The notes under the pieces were generated by a model, which was given only the letters and a program-made list of their open reading frames with translations, did not search any database and had not been told where the DNA came from. A program made the translations under genes and the position numbers. DNA of 64,000 nucleotides, taken from CAVSJO01 sp963728445. Lineage in GTDB: Bacteria > Gemmatimonadota > Gemmatimonadetes > Longimicrobiales > RSA9. Where the stretch lies: positions 186,001 through 250,000 of the forward strand of contig CAVSJO010000006.1 of assembly GCA_963728445.1 (NCBI GenBank), written 5' to 3'. Below, piece by piece: positions 1 through 7,779 of the stretch. Every line of letters starts with the position of its first letter. The stretch's first letter is position 1.

Positions 1-152
1 AGGCGGCTGGCCAGGGGCGCCGTGCCGCCGTTCAGACCCCCGAAGGCGCCGAACAGCTTCTGCGCACCGTGCTGCATGAACAGGACGGCCATCGCCACCC
101 TGAACACTGCCAGGGCGAACCCCTCGAAGCGAGGCAATCGTTTCACGAGCAT
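1..152 (-). CDS. DoxX family membrane protein, N-terminal fragment
   Basis: About 50 residues are visible; the gene continues beyond the left edge. After a short basic start (MLVKRLPRFEG) comes a hydrophobic helix leading into the family hallmark LFMQHGAQKLFGAFGG. DoxX proteins are small four-helix membrane proteins, some linked to oxidoreductase or thiosulfate:quinone complexes, but the function of most is unknown. The start at 152 is supported by GGAGGA about 7 bases upstream. An ATG at 156 reads a different, non-DoxX frame. The 254 bases between this gene and the divergent NfuA-like gene hold no gene I can support. Confidence 0.75.
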   Translation of the reverse strand, partial: MLVKRLPRFEGFALAVFRVAMAVLFMQHGAQKLFGAFGGLNGGTAPLASR

Positions 153-406
153 TCATCCTCCGTTCTCATCGTGGCCGCAGTGCTGGCGCCCGACTGCCGG
201 TGCCATCGGCTAACCCCACCCGCGCCGAGGCCGTTCCCTTCGACGCGCCGAGTGCCGTACGCTGCACCGACCGTTCCGCGCGCCGACCCTTCCGGCTCCG
301 CCGCAAGACGTACGCGGGCACGGCGCCCGCTCTGCGGGGTATTGCCGCCCGGACGTATGGGAGCGAACGTACGCGAAGGCCACCGCACGCAGACGGACAG
401 GAATCG

Positions 407-994
407 ATGCTCAGCTTCACCGCCGCAGCCCGCGACATGATCGTCGGCCTCACCTCCCAGATGGAGGGTGCGGCGCTGCGGGTCTCGTGCGGGGCCGGCA
501 GTCCCATCGCGCCCGAGTACGAGCTCACCCTCGTCGACGAGAAGGAGCCCGGGGACGTGGTCGTCAACCAGGGCGCCTTCCGGGTCTACATCGACGGAGC
601 GAGCCTGCAGCTCGTGCAGGGACGAACCATCGACTTCGTGGAGTCGCAGGACGGCGGCGGCTTCGTCGTGCTCCAGCCGGAGGCGGTGCCCCAGCAGGCG
701 CGGCCGCGGCCCACGGGAGCGCTTGCCGAGCGGGTTCTGACCGTTCTCGAGGAGAAGGTGAACCCGGGGATCGCGGCGCACGGAGGCGAGATCACGCTCG
801 TGGACGTGAAGGACGACGTCGTCTACCTCGAGATGAACGGCGGCTGCCAGGGCTGCGGCATGGCGCGCGTGACGCTGCGTCAGGGCGTCGAACGCATGCT
901 GATGCAGGCGGTTCCCGAGATCCAGGGCATCGTGGACGTCACGGACCACGCCTCCGGCACGAGCCCCTACTACGAGCAGGAGGCGGCCTCCTAG
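407..994 (+). CDS. nfuA: NfuA-like Fe-S cluster carrier protein
   Basis: 195 residues, matching the usual NfuA length of about 190. The N-terminal ~95 residues resemble a degenerate A-type (IscA/HesB) scaffold, and the C-terminal NifU domain carries the CxxC cluster ligand in GGCQGCGMARVTLRQGVE. NfuA proteins hold a [4Fe-4S] cluster at a dimer interface and pass it to client apoproteins, often under oxidative stress. The reading frame is open upstream to 200, but that part looks like non-coding composition. ATG 407 starts exactly where A-type homology (LSFTAAARDMI) begins, with GGACAGG just upstream. NfuA versus a generic NifU-domain protein is a family-level call. Confidence 0.85.
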   Translation: MLSFTAAARDMIVGLTSQMEGAALRVSCGAGSPIAPEYELTLVDEKEPGDVVVNQGAFRVYIDGASLQLVQGRTIDFVESQDGGGFVVLQPEAVPQQARPRPTGALAERVLTVLEEKVNPGIAAHGGEITLVDVKDDVVYLEMNGGCQGCGMARVTLRQGVERMLMQAVPEIQGIVDVTDHASGTSPYYEQEAAS

Positions 995-1046
995 TCGGCG
1001 GTCACCCTTGAGCAGCACCCGTTCAACCCGTCCCGAAGAGGCCTCC

Positions 1047-1412
1047 ATGCGAAGGTTTGCCACCGTCATCTTCGTGCTCGTGCCGGTCCTGCTCACCGGC
1101 GCGTGCGGTCTGTGGGGCCGGCACAAGGGGCCGGAGCCGGAGCCGGTGGTGCTCAGCGTCGAGAACCAGAACTTCAACGACGCGACGATCTACGCCATCA
1201 TTCGGGACACCCGCTTCCGCCTCGGCACGGTCAACGGGCATTCGACGGACCGGTTCAACGTGCCGAACCGTCCCAACGACGTACAATTCGAGATCCACCT
1301 CCTCGCGTCGCAGACGCACCTCACCGAGCCGATCACCGTCTTCCCGGGCGACGAGCTCGTGCTCGTCATCACGGCGGACGTGCGCTCCACGCGTCTCATC
1401 CGCAGGTCCTAG
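1047..1412 (+). CDS. Small lipoprotein, unknown function
   Basis: 121 residues. It begins MRRFATVIFVLVPVLLTGAC, a classical signal peptide ending in the lipobox LTGAC, so Cys20 should be lipidated and the protein anchored in a membrane facing the periplasm. The remainder is a short beta-rich domain with no motif I recognise. ATG 1047 is chosen over an in-frame ATG at 1008 because the signal peptide starts there. It lies 52 bases after the NfuA-like gene and may be co-transcribed. Function unknown. Confidence 0.75.
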   Translation: MRRFATVIFVLVPVLLTGACGLWGRHKGPEPEPVVLSVENQNFNDATIYAIIRDTRFRLGTVNGHSTDRFNVPNRPNDVQFEIHLLASQTHLTEPITVFPGDELVLVITADVRSTRLIRRS

Positions 1413-1490
1413 CCGGCGACCTCCCGCGCCGTTGCGAGCGGCGGTCCGGCGCCGCTATGCTCGGGCGTATCCAGCACCGGAGGTTCGGCA

Positions 1491-2378
1491 GTGTCCCACT
1501 ACATCGGCGCCCACACCATCGACAACGGCGGCATCGACATGGCCGTTCGCCGTGCCCACGCGGCCGGCATGAACGCGCTCCAGGTCTTCACCGCCATCCC
1601 CCGCTTCTACGGCGACAGGTCCTCCATCCGGCCCGAGCGCGTCGAGCGCTTCCGCGCCGCGATCGAGGAGACGGGCATCGAGCTCCGAAACGTCGTCGTC
1701 CATGCCGCGTACGTCCTGAACACGGCCACCGCCGACGAGGAGAAGAACCGACGCGCCACCGCCGGACTCGCCAAGGAGCTCGAGCGGTCGACCGCCCTCG
1801 GTGTGGGACAGGTCTGCTTCCACCCCGGCTCCGCCACCGGCGGTGATCCCGACGGCGCAACGGAGCGCGTGGGCGCGGCCATGACGGCGGCTCTCGAGTC
1901 CGTCGACGGCGCGACCCGCCTCCTCGTCGAGAACACGGCCGGCGCGGGACGCACCGTCGGCCGCACACCCGCCGAGGTCGCCGCCATCCTGACCGCCGTC
2001 CCGGCAGCCGTTCGCCCCCGTGCCGGCTACGGCCTCGACACGTGCCATCTGTTCGCGTCCGGATTCGACCTCGCGGCGTCCGAAGCGGAGCTGCGCGGCG
2101 TCATCGACGCCTTCGAGGACGCCGTGGGAGAGCCGCCCTCGTTCTTCCACCTGAACGACAGCGAAGGGGAGCTCGGCTCCAACCGGGACCGGCACGCACT
2201 GCTGGGGGAGGGGCACATCGGCGTCGAGCCGTTCCGCTGGCTGCTCCACGACCCCCGCTCCGCCGACGTGCCCCTCGTCCTCGAGACGCCCCAGAAGGAC
2301 GGCGACGTCGCCGACGACGATCCCGCCCCGGATCCCTGGGACCGGCGCATGGTCGAGCTCCTCCGCTCCCTGCTCTGA
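1491..2378 (+). CDS. nfo: Endonuclease IV (AP endonuclease family 2)
   Basis: 295 residues, close to the ~285 of E. coli Nfo. This TIM-barrel nuclease cleaves DNA 5' of abasic sites and removes 3' blocking groups in base-excision repair. Metal-ligand motifs occur in family order: VVHAAY, CFHPGS, LVENTAG, GLDTCHLFASG, FHLNDS and DRHALLGEGHIG, which provide the His, Asp and Glu residues of the three-zinc centre. Start is GTG 1491 with GGAGG eight bases upstream. The SRPBCC gene follows after 7 bases, so the two are probably one transcript ending at the terminator at 2922-2959. Confidence 0.93.
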   Translation: MSHYIGAHTIDNGGIDMAVRRAHAAGMNALQVFTAIPRFYGDRSSIRPERVERFRAAIEETGIELRNVVVHAAYVLNTATADEEKNRRATAGLAKELERSTALGVGQVCFHPGSATGGDPDGATERVGAAMTAALESVDGATRLLVENTAGAGRTVGRTPAEVAAILTAVPAAVRPRAGYGLDTCHLFASGFDLAASEAELRGVIDAFEDAVGEPPSFFHLNDSEGELGSNRDRHALLGEGHIGVEPFRWLLHDPRSADVPLVLETPQKDGDVADDDPAPDPWDRRMVELLRSLL

Positions 2379-2385
2379 CGCCGGA

Positions 2386-2832
2386 ATGGAGATCCGGACC
2401 GAGATCCAGATCGACGCCCCGGCCGTACGGGTATGGTCCATCCTCACCCGCTTCGAGGAATACCCCGCCTGGAACCCCTACATCCGCTCCATCGAAGGCA
2501 CCGCCCGCATCGGCGAGACGCTGCGTATCCGCCTCGAGCCGCCGGGCGTCCGCGTCATGACGCTGCGCCCCCGCGTCCTCAACGTGGTGCCCGCTCGGGA
2601 GCTGCGCTGGCTCGCCCAGCTCCTTCTGCCCGGCCTGCTGGACGGTGAGCACGTCCTCTCCCTGGAGCCCCTCGATTCCGGCAGCGTCCGGTTCGTGAAT
2701 CGCGAGCGGTTCATCGGCCTCGCGGCCCTCGTCCTCGGCCGGCGCCTCGAGACCTCCATCACCCAGGGCTTCGCCGCCATGAACACAGCGCTCAAGCAGC
2801 GCGCCGAGCGATCCGCGGCGTCCGCCTCGTAA
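2386..2832 (+). CDS. SRPBCC (START/polyketide-cyclase-like) domain protein
   Basis: 148 residues covering one SRPBCC hydrophobic-pocket domain. It opens MEIRTEIQIDAPAVRVWSIL, then has EEYPAWNPYI, the usual first strand and helix of the fold, and ends with a long C-terminal helix ending FAAMNTALKQRAE. Such proteins bind lipids or small hydrophobic ligands, and the ligand cannot be read from sequence. It follows nfo by only 7 bases and is probably co-transcribed with it, although no functional link is obvious. Confidence 0.8.
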   Translation: MEIRTEIQIDAPAVRVWSILTRFEEYPAWNPYIRSIEGTARIGETLRIRLEPPGVRVMTLRPRVLNVVPARELRWLAQLLLPGLLDGEHVLSLEPLDSGSVRFVNRERFIGLAALVLGRRLETSITQGFAAMNTALKQRAERSAASAS

Positions 2833-2921
2833 ACGTTTGGGGGAACGGCTCTTGCAACCCATCATGACGACGGCCTGAGCCGTCCGGTGCCCCCCGCGGG
2901 GCGCCGCGATTCGAACACGAC

Positions 2922-2959
2922 GGGGCCGGAGCGAGGCAGATCGCGTCCGGCCCCTTTTT
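2922..2959 (+). terminator. Rho-independent terminator after the SRPBCC gene
   Basis: A nine-base perfect stem (GGGGCCGGA at 2922-2930 pairing with TCCGGCCCC at 2946-2954) has a 15-base loop and is followed directly by five T residues. It ends the nfo-SRPBCC unit and lies 23 bases before the start of the next gene, so that gene either has its own promoter inside this stretch or is read through. Confidence 0.8.
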
Positions 2960-2982
2960 CGCACCCACCCGAGGAGGAGCGC

Positions 2983-3477
2983 ATGAAGGTCGAGTCTCTC
3001 GCGAAGCTGTACAAGGAACAGCTTCAGGATCTGTACGACGCCGAGAACCGCATCATCGACGCACTGCCGAAGATGGCCGGGGCCGCCAAGCATCCGGAGC
3101 TACGGGAGGCGTTCAATCAGCACCTGGAGCAGACGAAGGAGCACAAGGAGCGTCTCGAGCGCGTCTTCGACATGCTCGGCGAGAAGGCGGAGCGCCACGA
3201 CTGCGAGGCCATGAAGGGCATCATCCGGGAAGGCGACGAGATCCTGAAGGCGAAGGGTGACTCGGACGCCCTCGACGCCGCCCTGATCACGGCCGCGCAG
3301 CGGGTCGAGCATTACGAGATGGCCGGCTACGGCTCCGTCCGGAACTACGCCCGCCGCCTGGGACACGAGGAGCAGTCATCCATCCTGCAGAAGACCCTCG
3401 ACGAGGAGGGCGAAACCGACCACCGGCTCACGCAGATCGCCGAGAAGGTCGTCAACATCGATGCAATGAAGGAATAG
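2983..3477 (+). CDS. YciE/YciF-type ferritin-like protein (DUF892)
   Basis: 164 residues, the usual size for this family. It is almost entirely helical, opening VESLAKLYKEQLQDLYDAEN, with Glu/His metal-ligand positions spread over four helices (for example QHLEQTKEH, QRVEHYEMAGYG and LDEEGETDHRLTQIAEK). Family members form ferritin-like dimers induced by envelope or osmotic stress; a ferroxidase role is suspected but not settled. ATG 2983 is chosen over upstream in-frame starts because GAGGAGG sits 6-8 bases before it and the family begins at this point. Confidence 0.85.
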   Translation: MKVESLAKLYKEQLQDLYDAENRIIDALPKMAGAAKHPELREAFNQHLEQTKEHKERLERVFDMLGEKAERHDCEAMKGIIREGDEILKAKGDSDALDAALITAAQRVEHYEMAGYGSVRNYARRLGHEEQSSILQKTLDEEGETDHRLTQIAEKVVNIDAMKE

Positions 3478-3489
3478 ACACACCCGGCG

Positions 3490-3551
3490 CTCTCCGCTGC
3501 CGGCGGAGAGGACGAAGGAAGGAGCGCCGCGAGGGGCAACCCTCGCGGCGC
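3490..3551. terminator. Paired hairpins between convergent genes
   Basis: Two stems lie between the YciF-like gene and the convergent SURF1 gene. The first is CTCTCCGC (3490-3497) with GCGGAGAG (3503-3510). The second is a 12-base perfect stem, 3524-3535 with 3540-3551, closed by a GCAA loop (GNRA type). Neither has a strong T tract; they probably act as a bidirectional transcription barrier or 3'-end protector. Confidence 0.6.
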
Positions 3552-3558
3552 GCTTCGT

Positions 3559-4365
3559 TCAGCCGGGGCGGCGCTCCGGGGAGCCGTCGTCGCCATCCGG
3601 GAGTCGCACGCGCATCGACCCGCTCCTCGCCACCAGGAAACCCCACCCGACGAGCGTCACCGTCGCGAAGCCGAACCACTGTACGGCGTACCCGAGATGA
3701 GGACCGTTCGACAGCGCCGGCGGCGGAAGCCGCGCAGGCAGCTCCGGAGGACCCACGTGCCGGAAGTCCACCGGCCGCTCGTCCGGCAGCGCCTGCACGT
3801 AGACGGACGCCACGGGATAAGGGAACTGGTCCCGGATGGCGTCCTCGTACGCGTACCAGACACGGCGGAATCCATCCGTCGAAGGGGGGCCGGCGTACGT
3901 CGCGCCACCCTCGAGATCCAGCGGGAGCACGAGGCCCCGGACCGTGATCTCGCCCACCGTGTCGTACGGCGCGAGCTCGACCGTCGCCGCGTCGGCCGAC
4001 GGCAGCCAGCCCCGGTTGACCAGGACGGCCCCGCCGCCTGTGATCCGAAGCGGTGTCAGGAGATGAACCCCGGGGGCGCCCTCCCAGCTCCGACCGGCGA
4101 TCACCACGGAATGCGCCGTGTCGTACACTCCCGTCATCGTCACCCGCCGGAAGATCAGGCCCACCGTATCCCGCGGCATGCCCGTCAGGCGCGCGGCCGG
4201 CTCCGCCATTCGCGCCTCCACGGCGGCATTGGCGGACTTCCGCTCCTTCAGCCGGTGGAGCTGCCAGATCCCCAGCCGCACGCACACCGCCGCCACCGCC
4301 AGCGCGATCAACGTCCCGAGGACGAGGGACCGCGTCACCCGCACCGTGCTGCCCTGTTCGACCAT
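3559..4365 (-). CDS. SURF1 family protein (haem-copper oxidase assembly)
   Basis: 268 residues with the standard SURF1 plan: an N-terminal membrane helix (about residues 13-32) followed by LGIWQLHRLKERKSAN, a periplasmic domain (LVNRGWLP is the family landmark), and a second helix near the C-terminus (YAVQWFGFATVTLVGWGFLVA). SURF1 helps haem a insertion into cytochrome oxidase. No oxidase genes are in the window; the neighbour is instead the haem-copper NO reductase operon, transcribed divergently. ATG 4365 is preferred over 4455 because the extra 30 residues are low-complexity and not family-like. Confidence 0.85.
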   Translation of the reverse strand: MVEQGSTVRVTRSLVLGTLIALAVAAVCVRLGIWQLHRLKERKSANAAVEARMAEPAARLTGMPRDTVGLIFRRVTMTGVYDTAHSVVIAGRSWEGAPGVHLLTPLRITGGGAVLVNRGWLPSADAATVELAPYDTVGEITVRGLVLPLDLEGGATYAGPPSTDGFRRVWYAYEDAIRDQFPYPVASVYVQALPDERPVDFRHVGPPELPARLPPPALSNGPHLGYAVQWFGFATVTLVGWGFLVARSGSMRVRLPDGDDGSPERRPG

Positions 4366-4459
4366 GGCGCCGAATACTCCCGTGCAGCCGCCCGGGTTCC
4401 TCACCCGGCGCCCGGAACCCCCGGCGGCTCGTCCCCCCCGGCGGCCAATAGCCACATAA

Positions 4460-4572
4460 TCATGAACAAATCCGACAAATCCCTACACCAGTTCAGGTGC
4501 TGCCCTACGTTCGCACCGCCGTCACGACAGAATCATGAGAACCACGGTGAGACCCACACCTATTTCTCATGA
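4460..4572. promoter_or_regulatory. Repeated TCATGA motifs upstream of the nor operon
   Basis: The 219-base gap between SURF1 and the nor operon is noticeably more AT-rich than its surroundings. It holds TCATGA three times (4460-4465, 4533-4538, 4567-4572). The last two sit in a nine-base perfect inverted repeat, TCATGAGAA at 4533-4541 and TTCTCATGA at 4564-4572, which ends 12 bases before the first nor start codon. This fits an operator for an NO- or redox-responsive regulator, but it does not match the canonical NnrR/FNR half-site TTGAT-N4-ATCAA. The regulator is unknown. Confidence 0.45.
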
Positions 4573-4584
4573 CAAGGTGCTCAA

Positions 4585-4722
4585 ATGTCCCATGACGAGC
4601 CGATCGCTGCGTCGGGCCGGCTGGTGAAGGCGCTCTGCATTCTGGTGTTCACGCTGATGCTCGTCGCGGCCGTGTACTCGGGATGGATGGGCGTCCGGTA
4701 TCTCGGGGCCATTCGGGTCTGA
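4585..4722 (+). CDS. 45-residue single-helix membrane peptide at the head of the nor operon
   Basis: Encodes 45 residues: a short polar N-terminus (MSHDEPIAASGRLVKALC), one transmembrane helix (ILVFTLMLVAAVYSGWMG) and a short basic tail ending AIRV. AAGGTG lies 7-12 bases upstream. The gene ends 10 bases before norC, and GAGGAGG right at its stop is the norC ribosome site, so expression is likely coupled. Small helices accompany several haem-copper enzymes (CcoQ/CcoH-like, NorF-like), but I cannot assign this one to a named family. Likely an accessory subunit or assembly peptide of the reductase (inference). Confidence 0.65.
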   Translation: MSHDEPIAASGRLVKALCILVFTLMLVAAVYSGWMGVRYLGAIRV

Positions 4723-4732
4723 GGAGGCGGCC

Positions 4733-5548
4733 ATGACGAAGCGGCAGACGCGGGCGTTCTTCCTGGCGGGGACGGGAATCTTCACGGCGATCTTCCTGGT
4801 CCTGACGGTGGACACGCATCGACAGATTCCGGCGCTGACCCACGCGGATCGGATCACGCCACAGGTGATCGCGGGCAAGGAGGTCTGGCACCGGAAGGAC
4901 TGCATCAACTGCCACACGCTGCTGGGGGAGGGTGCGTACTACGCGCCGGACCTGACGAAGATCGCGCAGCAGCGAGGAGACGCCTACCTGAAGGCGTTCC
5001 TGAAGCAGCCGTCCCGGTTCTACTCGGAGGAGCGGGACCGGCGGCTGATGCCGAACCTGAACCTGAGCGACGAGCAGATCGACGCGCTCATCGCGTTCCT
5101 CGGGTGGGTGGGTCAGATCGACACGAACGGGTGGCCGCCTCGGCCGATCATGGTATCCGGCGCGTCCATTCCGGGCTCGGATGTAGGTGCGGCACCGCCG
5201 TCGGCGGCGTCGTCCGATCCCGTGGCGGTGGGTGAAGCGCTGTTCCAGCAGTCGCCTCCGGGATGCAACGCGTGCCATTCGACGGCGGCAGGGGTTGCTC
5301 TGGTCGGACCCTCGCTGGCCGGGATCGCGTCGCGGGCAGCGGAGAGGATCGGATCTGCAGACTATCACGGATCGGCGCAGGACGCGCGCGGCTACATACG
5401 GGAGTCGATCCTCGCCCCCAGCGCCTTCATCGTTCCCGGCGGCACGTACGCGACGGACAGCACATCGCTGATGCCGGGGAATTTTGGCCAGGTTCTCGAG
5501 TCATCGCAGGTGGATGCGCTCGTGGCCTATCTCATGACGCTCAGGTAG
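4733..5548 (+). CDS. norC: NorC-like NO reductase cytochrome c subunit with an extra C-terminal cytochrome c domain
   Basis: 271 residues, nearly twice the usual NorC (~150). Residues 1-140 are a complete NorC: a membrane anchor (about 8-27), haem site CINCH at 57-61, distal Met106 in RRLMPNLNLS, and the NorC ending GWPPRP. A Pro/Ala/Ser linker (about 141-163) then leads to a second class-I cytochrome domain with CNACH at 178-182 and a likely axial Met247 in SLMPGNF. NorC feeds electrons to NorB; the second haem could act as a built-in donor or wire. Start ATG 4733 follows GAGGAGG by 5 bases. It is in one operon with norB (12-base gap). Confidence 0.9.
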   Translation: MTKRQTRAFFLAGTGIFTAIFLVLTVDTHRQIPALTHADRITPQVIAGKEVWHRKDCINCHTLLGEGAYYAPDLTKIAQQRGDAYLKAFLKQPSRFYSEERDRRLMPNLNLSDEQIDALIAFLGWVGQIDTNGWPPRPIMVSGASIPGSDVGAAPPSAASSDPVAVGEALFQQSPPGCNACHSTAAGVALVGPSLAGIASRAAERIGSADYHGSAQDARGYIRESILAPSAFIVPGGTYATDSTSLMPGNFGQVLESSQVDALVAYLMTLR

Positions 5549-5560
5549 GGGGAGGACCGG

Positions 5561-6928
5561 ATGCGATACCGCACGCAGAAGGTGGCGTACGCATACTTCG
5601 TGGTGGCGCTGCTGCTGTTCGGGCTGCAGATGGTGTTCGGGCTCCTGTCCGTGACGAAGTATCTCGGGCCCGACCCCCTGATGGGAGTGCTGCCTTTCGA
5701 CGTCTCGAAGGAGATCCACACGAACCTGCTGATCGTGTGGGTGCTCACGGGATTCATGGGGGCGGCATACTGGATGATCCCGGAAGAGTCCCGGACGGAG
5801 CTGTATTCACCGACGCTGGCGTTCGTGCAGCTGGGCCTGTGGACGGCCGCGGGCGTGACGGCGGTGGTGGGCTACCTGTTCGGATGGACGGCGGGGAACA
5901 AGCTGCTGGAGCAGCCCTACCCGGTGAAGATCGCCATCGTGGTGGTCATGCTGATGTTCCTGTACAACCTGGGCATGACGATCTGGAAGGCGAAGCGGCT
6001 GACGACGACGGAGGGCGTGATGGTGGCGGGGCTCGTCTTCACGGCGCTGCTCTACCTCCCCTCGCTCCTCCTCTTCGACAACTACACGCTGAGCATCTTC
6101 TATCGCTGGTGGACGGTGCACCTGTGGGTCGAAGGTGTGTGGGAGATGATCCAGGGTGGCATGCTGGCGTACCTGCTGATCCGGCTTTCCGGCGCGGATC
6201 GGGAGGTGATGGAGAAGTGGCTGTACGTCATCGTCGGTCTGACCTTCATCGCGGGCGTGCTGGGCACGGCGCACCACTACTTCTGGATCGGCGTTCCGCA
6301 ATACTGGCTGCCCATCGGCGGCATCTTCAGCGCCCTGGAGCCGCTGGCGTTCCTCGGCATGGCCATGTACGCCTATTCGGCCATGCGCCGCTCCGGTCTG
6401 TCGCACCCCAACCGGATCGCGATGCACTGGACGGTCGGCAGCGCAATCTTCTCCGCGCTGGGCGCGGGCATCCTGGGTCTGGCGCACACGTGGCCGTCGG
6501 TGAACAAGTGGACGCACGGCACGATGATCACGCCCATGCACGGGCACATGGCGTTCTTCGGCGCCTACGTGATGATCGTCCTCGCGGTGATCTCGTACGC
6601 GGCGCCGTCCCTGTGGGGCTATCCCCAGGAGAAGCGGGAGACGGGGCCGGGGCTCTGGGCGTTCTGGCTGCAGGTCGGCGGAATGTTCGGCATGACCATG
6701 GCGTTTGCGGCTGCGGGCATCTCGCAGACGTATCTCGAGCGCATCATGGGGCTGGGCTATCTGCAGACGCAGCAGAAGATCCAGGTCCACTTCCTGATGC
6801 TCCTCGCGACGGGCCTGATGTTCACGCTGGGCGTCGCGCTCTACCTCTACGACTTCTTCTTCATGGCGGACCGGCCGGCCGCTGAATCGAGGGCGCCGGC
6901 TCCGATGGAGTTCGAGGGTGCGTCGTGA
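5561..6928 (+). CDS. norB: Nitric oxide reductase catalytic subunit NorB (cNOR type)
   Basis: 455 residues with about 12 membrane helices, reducing 2 NO to N2O. All metal ligands of the haem-copper fold are present: His53 and His329 for haem b, His327 for haem b3, and His187, His238, His239 plus Glu191 for the non-haem iron FeB, with Glu260 also conserved. The length and lack of an N-terminal quinol-oxidising extension mark it as a cytochrome-c-fed enzyme, matching the NorC-like gene upstream. The stop overlaps the norQ GTG start by 4 bases (GTGA), indicating coupled translation. Confidence 0.96.
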   Translation: MRYRTQKVAYAYFVVALLLFGLQMVFGLLSVTKYLGPDPLMGVLPFDVSKEIHTNLLIVWVLTGFMGAAYWMIPEESRTELYSPTLAFVQLGLWTAAGVTAVVGYLFGWTAGNKLLEQPYPVKIAIVVVMLMFLYNLGMTIWKAKRLTTTEGVMVAGLVFTALLYLPSLLLFDNYTLSIFYRWWTVHLWVEGVWEMIQGGMLAYLLIRLSGADREVMEKWLYVIVGLTFIAGVLGTAHHYFWIGVPQYWLPIGGIFSALEPLAFLGMAMYAYSAMRRSGLSHPNRIAMHWTVGSAIFSALGAGILGLAHTWPSVNKWTHGTMITPMHGHMAFFGAYVMIVLAVISYAAPSLWGYPQEKRETGPGLWAFWLQVGGMFGMTMAFAAAGISQTYLERIMGLGYLQTQQKIQVHFLMLLATGLMFTLGVALYLYDFFFMADRPAAESRAPAPMEFEGAS

Positions 6929-7779
6929 GCGCGCGGGAGAGCGCGGTCTCACGGGACGCCGCGATACGCCACCTCCCGCTACCCGACGGCCTGCGGGATC
7001 CGCCCCGGGAAGAGCCGTACTACAGCCCGGCGGGGCAGGAAGTCCCCGTCTTCGAGGCGTGCCATCGACGGGGGCTCCCCGTGATGCTGAAGGGGCCGAC
7101 GGGGTGCGGCAAGACGCGCTTCGTGGAGCACATGGCATGGCGGCTGGACCGGCCGCTGGTCACCGTCGCCTGTCACGACGACCTGTCCGCCAGTGACCTC
7201 ACCGGCCGCTGGCTGATCCACGGGGGCGAGACCGTCTGGCAGGACGGTCCCCTCGCCCTCGCGGCGCGACACGGGGCGATCTGCTACCTCGACGAGGTCG
7301 TCGAGGCACGGCAGGACGTCGTGGTCGCGATACACCCCCTCACCGACGACCGGCGCATCCTGCCTGTCGAGAAGACGGGCGAGCTGATCCGTGCAGCGCC
7401 GGGCTTCCAGCTGGTGGTGTCGTACAACCCGGGTTACCAGCACGCGCTGAAGGACCTCAAGCCGAGCACGCGCCAGCGTTTCGTCGCCATGGAGTTCGGG
7501 TTTCCCGCTCCCGCCCGGGAGCGGGAGATCGTCTGCCGGGAGGCGGGCGTCGATCCTGCCGTAGCCGCGGCGCTGGTGGAGCTGGCGACCGCGATCCGGA
7601 AGCTGCGCGATCAGGGGCTCACGGAAGCACCGAGCACCCGTCTGCTGGTCTCCACGGGCCGACTCGTGGCGTCCGGCATTCCCATGCCGGAGGCCTGCCG
7701 GCTGGGCCTCGTGCTGCCCCTGAGCGACGATCCGGATCTGATCGACGCGATGCTGGATCTCGTCCGGCTCACGACCTAG
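6925..7779 (+). CDS. norQ: NorQ, MoxR-type AAA+ ATPase for NO reductase activation
   Basis: 284 residues. Walker A is GPTGCGKT at residues 57-64 and Walker B is YLDE at 121-124; NPGYQHALKDLKPSTRQRF is the NorQ/CbbQ sensor region. NorQ with NorD remodels NorB to insert the non-haem iron FeB. GTG 6925 overlaps the norB stop, and norD begins at the very next base after the stop, so the three are translationally linked. Confidence 0.94.
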   Translation: MSARESAVSRDAAIRHLPLPDGLRDPPREEPYYSPAGQEVPVFEACHRRGLPVMLKGPTGCGKTRFVEHMAWRLDRPLVTVACHDDLSASDLTGRWLIHGGETVWQDGPLALAARHGAICYLDEVVEARQDVVVAIHPLTDDRRILPVEKTGELIRAAPGFQLVVSYNPGYQHALKDLKPSTRQRFVAMEFGFPAPAREREIVCREAGVDPAVAAALVELATAIRKLRDQGLTEAPSTRLLVSTGRLVASGIPMPEACRLGLVLPLSDDPDLIDAMLDLVRLTT

